Source: Candidatus Bathyarchaeota archaeon RBG_13_60_20 (GTDB taxonomy: Archaea > Thermoproteota > Bathyarchaeia > TCS64). From it: DNA of 41,533 bases. Where the stretch lies: the NCBI GenBank assembly GCA_001775965.1, contig MEZG01000068.1:1-41533 (forward strand), given 5' to 3'. Below, piece after piece: positions 38,105-41,533 of this stretch. Each line of letters begins with the position of its first letter. Position 1 is the stretch's first letter. The translations under genes were made by a program, and so were the position numbers. Under the pieces are notes generated by a model. It ran no database searches. It was not told the DNA's origin and saw nothing but the letters and a program-made list of their open reading frames with translations.

Positions 38105-39847
38105 TTGAAGTGCAAGGGTTTGAGGGACGACACTGTGTCAGTCGTCATTGGGGGCGAGGCGGGGCAGGGCATCAGCAGGAGCGGGGAGCTCTTGGGGAAG
38201 GCGCTGATGCGCTGTGGGTTCCACTGTTACGGGACCATGGACTACCCTAGCCTCATACGGGGTGGCCATAACTTCTACCAGCTGAGGGCGTCCTCCAGGC
38301 CCGTGTACAGCCAGACGCCCTACGCCGATGTCCTCATAGCCCTCAACAGGGAGTCGGTGGGGCTCCATCTAGGAAGCATGAACGCGGGCGGGGGCGTCAT
38401 CCACGACGAGCGCGACGCGCTGGAGGAGGGGCTGGGCAGGGACCGGGGAATCAACCTCTACCCGGTGCCCCTCACGGACATCGTGAAGGAGCTGGGGGGC
38501 CCGGATATCATGAGGAACACGGTGGCCCTGGGCGCAGCCTCGGCCCTCATCGGCCTCGACGCGGGCACGCTCAAGCAGGTGGTGGCCGAGACCTTCGAGG
38601 GGCGGGAGAAGATCATCAAGATGAACGAGGACGCCATCCAGAGGGGATACACGTACGTGGCCGGGCAAGACTACGGGTTCGGGTGCTGCTTGGAGTCAGG
38701 GGAGCGCCCCCGAGGGCAGTGGCTCACCGGGAACGACGCGATTGCCCTGGGCGCTATGGCCGCCGGATGCAAGTTCTACTCTGCTTACCCCATGACCCCC
38801 GCGAGCCCCCTCCTTCACTACTTCGCGAGCCACGACAAGGCGGGGGGCACGGTGGCTATCCAGACAGAGTCCGAGATAGCGGCCGCCATGATGGCCATAG
38901 GCGCCTCCTACGCTGGGATACGCAGCATGACGGGGACCAGTGGTGGCGGCTTCAGCCTCATGACGGAGAGTCTGAGCCTGGCCGCCATGTCCGAGACGCC
39001 CCTGGTGGTCATGCTGGGGCAGAGACCGGGGCCCAGCACAGGCCTCGCCACCTACTCGGCCCAGGGGGACCTCCTCTTCGCCGTGTACGGAGCCCACGGA
39101 GAGTTCCAGAGGATCGTCGTGGCGCCTGGGGACGTGGATGAGTGCTTCTACCTGGCAGCCGAGGCGTTCAACCTAGCCGAGCGGTTCCAGATACCTGTCA
39201 TCCTGCTGACGGACAAGACTCTAGTGGAGAGTAACCAGACCACTGACGCCTTCGACCTGTCCAGGGTCAGCATAGACAGGGGTAAGCTGGTTGAGTCTTG
39301 GGAGGGGCCCGGAGAGTACCTGAGGTACAGGGACGATGAGGACGGCGTTTCCCCCCGGGCTTTCCCGGGCGCCGAGGGCATACTGGTCCCCGCGAACAGC
39401 AACGAGCATCTGGAGAACGGGTTAAGCACCTCCAGCTCCGAGGCCGTGGCTAAGATGGTGGACAAGCGCTTCAGGAAGGCACAGCATATAAGGGCCGCCG
39501 TGGAGGGGCTCCAGCCAATCAGGGTCTACGGGGATAAGAGACCCAGGGTCACCCTGGTGGGGTGGGGCGGGACAAAGGGGCCCGCCCTGGAGGCCCTCGG
39601 GATGCTCAGGGACGACGGCGTGAAGGCGAGGTTCGTGCAGGTGGTGTTCATGGAGCCGTTCCCCGGCGGCCTGGAGAAGTACCTAAAGGGCACCTGCGTC
39701 CTCTTCGAGGACAACAGGTCGGCTCAGCTGGGGACCCTCATCAGGCTCAACACCGGGTATGCCTTCAAGCACGTGGGGCTCCGCTACGACGGCCGCCCAT
39801 TCAACCCGGGTGAGATCAGGGACAGGGTGCTGGAGGTGCTCGGATGA
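38105..39847 (+). CDS. korA: 2-oxoacid:ferredoxin oxidoreductase, fused gamma-alpha subunit
   Basis: A 580-residue fusion found in two-subunit archaeal oxoacid oxidoreductases. The gamma part (to about 190) has VIGGEAGQGISRSGELLG and the family motif YPSLIRGGHN. The alpha part starts near NDAIALGAMAAGCKFYSAYPMTPASP and carries MTGTSGGGFSLMTESLSLA and RPGPSTGLATYSAQGDL; an EGILVPANSNEH segment precedes the C-terminal domain. It interconverts 2-oxoacids and acyl-CoA with ferredoxin. Substrate (2-oxoglutarate, pyruvate or branched) cannot be fixed from sequence. TTG 38105 is the track start; TTG 38120 is an alternative nearer the conserved strand. Confidence 0.9.
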   Translation: MKCKGLRDDTVSVVIGGEAGQGISRSGELLGKALMRCGFHCYGTMDYPSLIRGGHNFYQLRASSRPVYSQTPYADVLIALNRESVGLHLGSMNAGGGVIHDERDALEEGLGRDRGINLYPVPLTDIVKELGGPDIMRNTVALGAASALIGLDAGTLKQVVAETFEGREKIIKMNEDAIQRGYTYVAGQDYGFGCCLESGERPRGQWLTGNDAIALGAMAAGCKFYSAYPMTPASPLLHYFASHDKAGGTVAIQTESEIAAAMMAIGASYAGIRSMTGTSGGGFSLMTESLSLAAMSETPLVVMLGQRPGPSTGLATYSAQGDLLFAVYGAHGEFQRIVVAPGDVDECFYLAAEAFNLAERFQIPVILLTDKTLVESNQTTDAFDLSRVSIDRGKLVESWEGPGEYLRYRDDEDGVSPRAFPGAEGILVPANSNEHLENGLSTSSSEAVAKMVDKRFRKAQHIRAAVEGLQPIRVYGDKRPRVTLVGWGGTKGPALEALGMLRDDGVKARFVQVVFMEPFPGGLEKYLKGTCVLFEDNRSAQLGTLIRLNTGYAFKHVGLRYDGRPFNPGEIRDRVLEVLG

Positions 39848-40701
39848 GCCTCACCATGAAGGATCTGGACACGGGCGCCACCAACACCTGGTGCCCTGGA
39901 TGCGGCAATTTCGCTATCCTCATGACCGTGAAACAGGCCCTCATCCAGCTGGGCCTCAACCCCAGCCAGGTGGTGGCCGTCTCCGGGATCGGGTGCCACG
40001 GCAAGACCACGGACTACCTCAAGGTGAACACCTTCCACGTGATCCACGGCCGCGTGCTGCCCGCGGCCACGGCCATAAAGCTGGCCAACCACGGGCTCAC
40101 AGTGCTGGGCTTCGCAGGGGACGGCGACGCCTTCAACATAGGGATGGGCCACTTCCCCCACGCGGCCCGCCGCAACGTGAACATGGCTTACATAGTGCAC
40201 GACAACCTCATCTACGGGCTCACCACGGGCCAGGCCAGCCCCACCAGCAGGCAGGGCCTCGTCACCAAGACCACGCCCAGGGGCAGCGCGGAGCCCGGCG
40301 TCAACCCCCTCACCCAGAGCCTCACCGGGGGCGCCACCTTCGTGGCCCGCACCTTCGCGGGCGAGGCAAAGCACATGACCGAGGTGCTGAAGCGGGCAAT
40401 AACCCACAGGGGATTCGCCGTGGTGGACGTGCTCCAGCCCTGCGTCACCTTCAACAGGGTGAACACCTACGAGTTCTACAAGCAGCGCGTCCGCAAGCTG
40501 GAGGAGGAGGGCCACGACGAGGGCGACTTCGAGGCCGCGTACAGGCGGGCCCAGGAGTGGGGCGACGTCATACCCATCGGCGTCTTCTACGTGGAGGAGC
40601 GGCCCACCTATGAGGATGGCTTCCCCGCCCTAGCCGGGGGTCCCCTGGTCGGTCAGCCCCTCAGCAGGGACCTTTCCGGGCTCATGGCCGAGTTCAAGTA
40701 G
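39844..40701 (+). CDS. korB: 2-oxoacid:ferredoxin oxidoreductase beta subunit
   Basis: The 285-residue thiamine-diphosphate subunit. TWCPGCGNFA (Cys17, Cys20), GIGCHGKTTDYL (Cys51) and a later Cys in VLQPCVTFN bind the single [4Fe-4S] cluster, and GFAGDGDAFNIGMGHFPHA (GDGD at 92-95) with the following YIVHDNLIYGLTTGQASPTS binds Mg-TPP. The ATG overlaps the korA stop by 4 bp (ATGA). Together they form a complete two-subunit enzyme without a separate ferredoxin subunit, fitting use of free ferredoxin. Confidence 0.93.
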   Translation: MSLTMKDLDTGATNTWCPGCGNFAILMTVKQALIQLGLNPSQVVAVSGIGCHGKTTDYLKVNTFHVIHGRVLPAATAIKLANHGLTVLGFAGDGDAFNIGMGHFPHAARRNVNMAYIVHDNLIYGLTTGQASPTSRQGLVTKTTPRGSAEPGVNPLTQSLTGGATFVARTFAGEAKHMTEVLKRAITHRGFAVVDVLQPCVTFNRVNTYEFYKQRVRKLEEEGHDEGDFEAAYRRAQEWGDVIPIGVFYVEERPTYEDGFPALAGGPLVGQPLSRDLSGLMAEFK

Positions 40702-40708
40702 CCGCCGC

Positions 40709-40743
40709 GTCCTCCCCAAGAGGTCCACAGAGGACTGTTGTGT
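40709..40743 (+). terminator. Possible terminator of the kor operon
   Basis: GTCCTC (40709-40714) pairs with GAGGAC (40730-40735) around a 15-base loop that contains a smaller CCTC/GAGG stem, followed by the T-rich TGTTGTGTT. It lies in the 42-bp convergent gap between korB and the amidase gene. The T-run is imperfect, so the call is weak. Confidence 0.3.
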
Positions 40744-41533
40744 TCACGCGAGCTCCGGGAACAGAGGTGGGGGCCTCCTGTGCCCTGTCGCCTGCTCGTA
40801 GGCGTAGGCAAAGCCGAGGAGCGTGGGCTCGCTGAACAGGGGGCCCACGAGCTGGAGGCCTGCGGGGAGGCCGCCGCCTGTGTACCCCATGGGGACGCTG
40901 AGGCCCGGCATGCCCGTGTGCGGGGGTATCCTCTGGCTGTTGTCCCCGTGGGGGCTGTCAAGGTCGCCGACGAGGCGGGGAGGGTTGCTCCACGTTGGGT
41001 ATGCGAGGGCGTCAACCCCTGCGCCCCTCATGGCCCCGGCCACCGTCTCCCTCAGCCTGATGTTCCTGGGCTCCGTGTACACATCCCCACAGCCGGGCTC
41101 ACACACCTCGAGCATCTGTCTGAGCCTGTCAGCTATGTAGTCGCTGTAGAGGCCGCTGTCCACGATGCTCCTCAGCGTCCTGTGGGGTGGGTCGGGCAGG
41201 GTGGCGAGGTACGCCTCCAGGTCCCTCTTGAACGTTCGGCACCAGATGTCTGAGGTCAGCTCCTCGAAATCCGGGACGACTAGGGGGTCCACCAGCTCCG
41301 CTCCACAACTCTCCAGGTCGGCCAGGGCGTGCTCGAATACCCTCAGCACATCGGGGTCGGTGGAGGGCTGGTCTGTGCAGAGCCTGAACACGCCGACACA
41401 TGCCCCCTCCAGGGCGTCGTCTATCAGGGAGCCCGTGTAGCTGCCCGGCACCCTGCCTATGCTCAGAGCCGTCACCGGGTCGGTTGGATCGTACCCGGCG
41501 ACCGCCTCCAGGACCCGGGCCGCGTCCTCCACG
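40744..41533 (-). CDS. Amidase signature family protein, partial (C-terminal half)
   Basis: About 263 residues are present; the gene enters from the right edge, so the N-terminal half with the Ser-Ser-Lys triad is missing. What remains begins in the family segment EDAARVLEAVAGYDPTDPVT and ends with ALAYPTWSNPP, HTGMPGLSVPMGYTGGGLPAGLQLVGP and a short C-terminal helix, all typical of amidases or the GatA-like family. The GTG at 41532 is an internal codon, not the start. Substrate cannot be judged from this half. Confidence 0.88.
   Translation of the reverse strand, partial: VEDAARVLEAVAGYDPTDPVTALSIGRVPGSYTGSLIDDALEGACVGVFRLCTDQPSTDPDVLRVFEHALADLESCGAELVDPLVVPDFEELTSDIWCRTFKRDLEAYLATLPDPPHRTLRSIVDSGLYSDYIADRLRQMLEVCEPGCGDVYTEPRNIRLRETVAGAMRGAGVDALAYPTWSNPPRLVGDLDSPHGDNSQRIPPHTGMPGLSVPMGYTGGGLPAGLQLVGPLFSEPTLLGFAYAYEQATGHRRPPPLFPELA

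Noticed and set aside
1-41533. tRNA, rRNA, CRISPR arrays, insertion sequences or phage genes
   Set aside because: All non-coding gaps are shorter than about 155 bp and were read; none shows a cloverleaf, regular direct repeats, transposase or integrase.

Overview
The window is a compact, GC-rich stretch of an archaeal chromosome. It encodes much of the tetrahydromethanopterin (H4MPT) type Wood-Ljungdahl pathway together with cofactor-synthesis and metallocentre-maturation genes. Archaeal markers include fibrillarin (FlpA), DUF447, RFAP synthase, Ftr/Mch/Fwd, the five-subunit CdhABCDE complex, and leaderless genes with a TATA box 24-30 bp before the start codon. Arginine is mostly AGG and TTG/GTG starts are common. 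H4MPT-type enzymes occur with a MetF/MetV pair, and no F420-dependent Mer or Mtd and no methyl-coenzyme M reductase is visible. A TACK-type, anaerobic, acetyl-CoA-pathway archaeon (Bathyarchaeia-like) fits best, but the taxon is inference; no rRNA or tRNA gene is present to confirm it.

Layout. 1-8.6 kb: small Cys protein, flpA, rnhB, two divergent glycosyltransferases, an MlrC-like M81 protein, an O6-alkylguanine-DNA alkyltransferase, Maf, and a Na/Pi-cotransporter homologue with a DUF47/PhoU-like partner. 8.6-10.0 kb (minus): ferredoxin, archaeoflavoprotein AfpA and an Isf-type iron-sulfur flavoprotein, a known electron-transfer trio. 10.1-14.5 kb (plus): a RACo/RamA-like corrinoid reductive activator, two CooC-type Ni-insertion ATPases and a CofE-like ligase. 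14.5-19.7 kb: H4MPT-biosynthesis-type genes (dihydropteroate-synthase-like protein, RFAP synthase, DUF447, a COG1665-type nucleotidyltransferase and a divergent CitG-like gene). 19.7-21.1 kb: CBS protein, pyruvate-kinase-C-like protein and a winged-helix regulator. 21.2-29.2 kb: a tight operon mch-fwdD-fwdB-fwdA-ftr-fwdC-mptN-like-nucleotidyltransferase (second COG1665 paralogue). 29.2-36.3 kb (minus): cdhA-B-C-D-E. 36.5-40.7 kb (plus): metF-metV, then a two-subunit 2-oxoacid:ferredoxin oxidoreductase. 40.7 kb to the end: amidase, cut by the window edge.

How the parts fit. Fwd reduces CO2 onto methanofuran, Ftr passes the formyl group to H4MPT and Mch cyclises it. MetFV probably makes the methyl group. 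CdhDE carries the methyl on corrinoid, and CdhAB/CdhC make CO and acetyl-CoA. The oxoacid oxidoreductase links acetyl- or succinyl-CoA to 2-oxoacids through ferredoxin. CooC proteins would load nickel, the RACo-like protein would rescue Co(II) corrinoid, and the RFAP/DHPS-like/MptN-like genes build the carrier. The most interesting unknowns are two paralogous nucleotidyltransferases and a CitG-like protein embedded with these genes. They are candidates for unassigned steps of H4MPT side-chain assembly. Intergenic space is minimal: several divergent pairs share 32-36 bp of promoter DNA, and three convergent pairs interlock their stop codons on a single CTAG.
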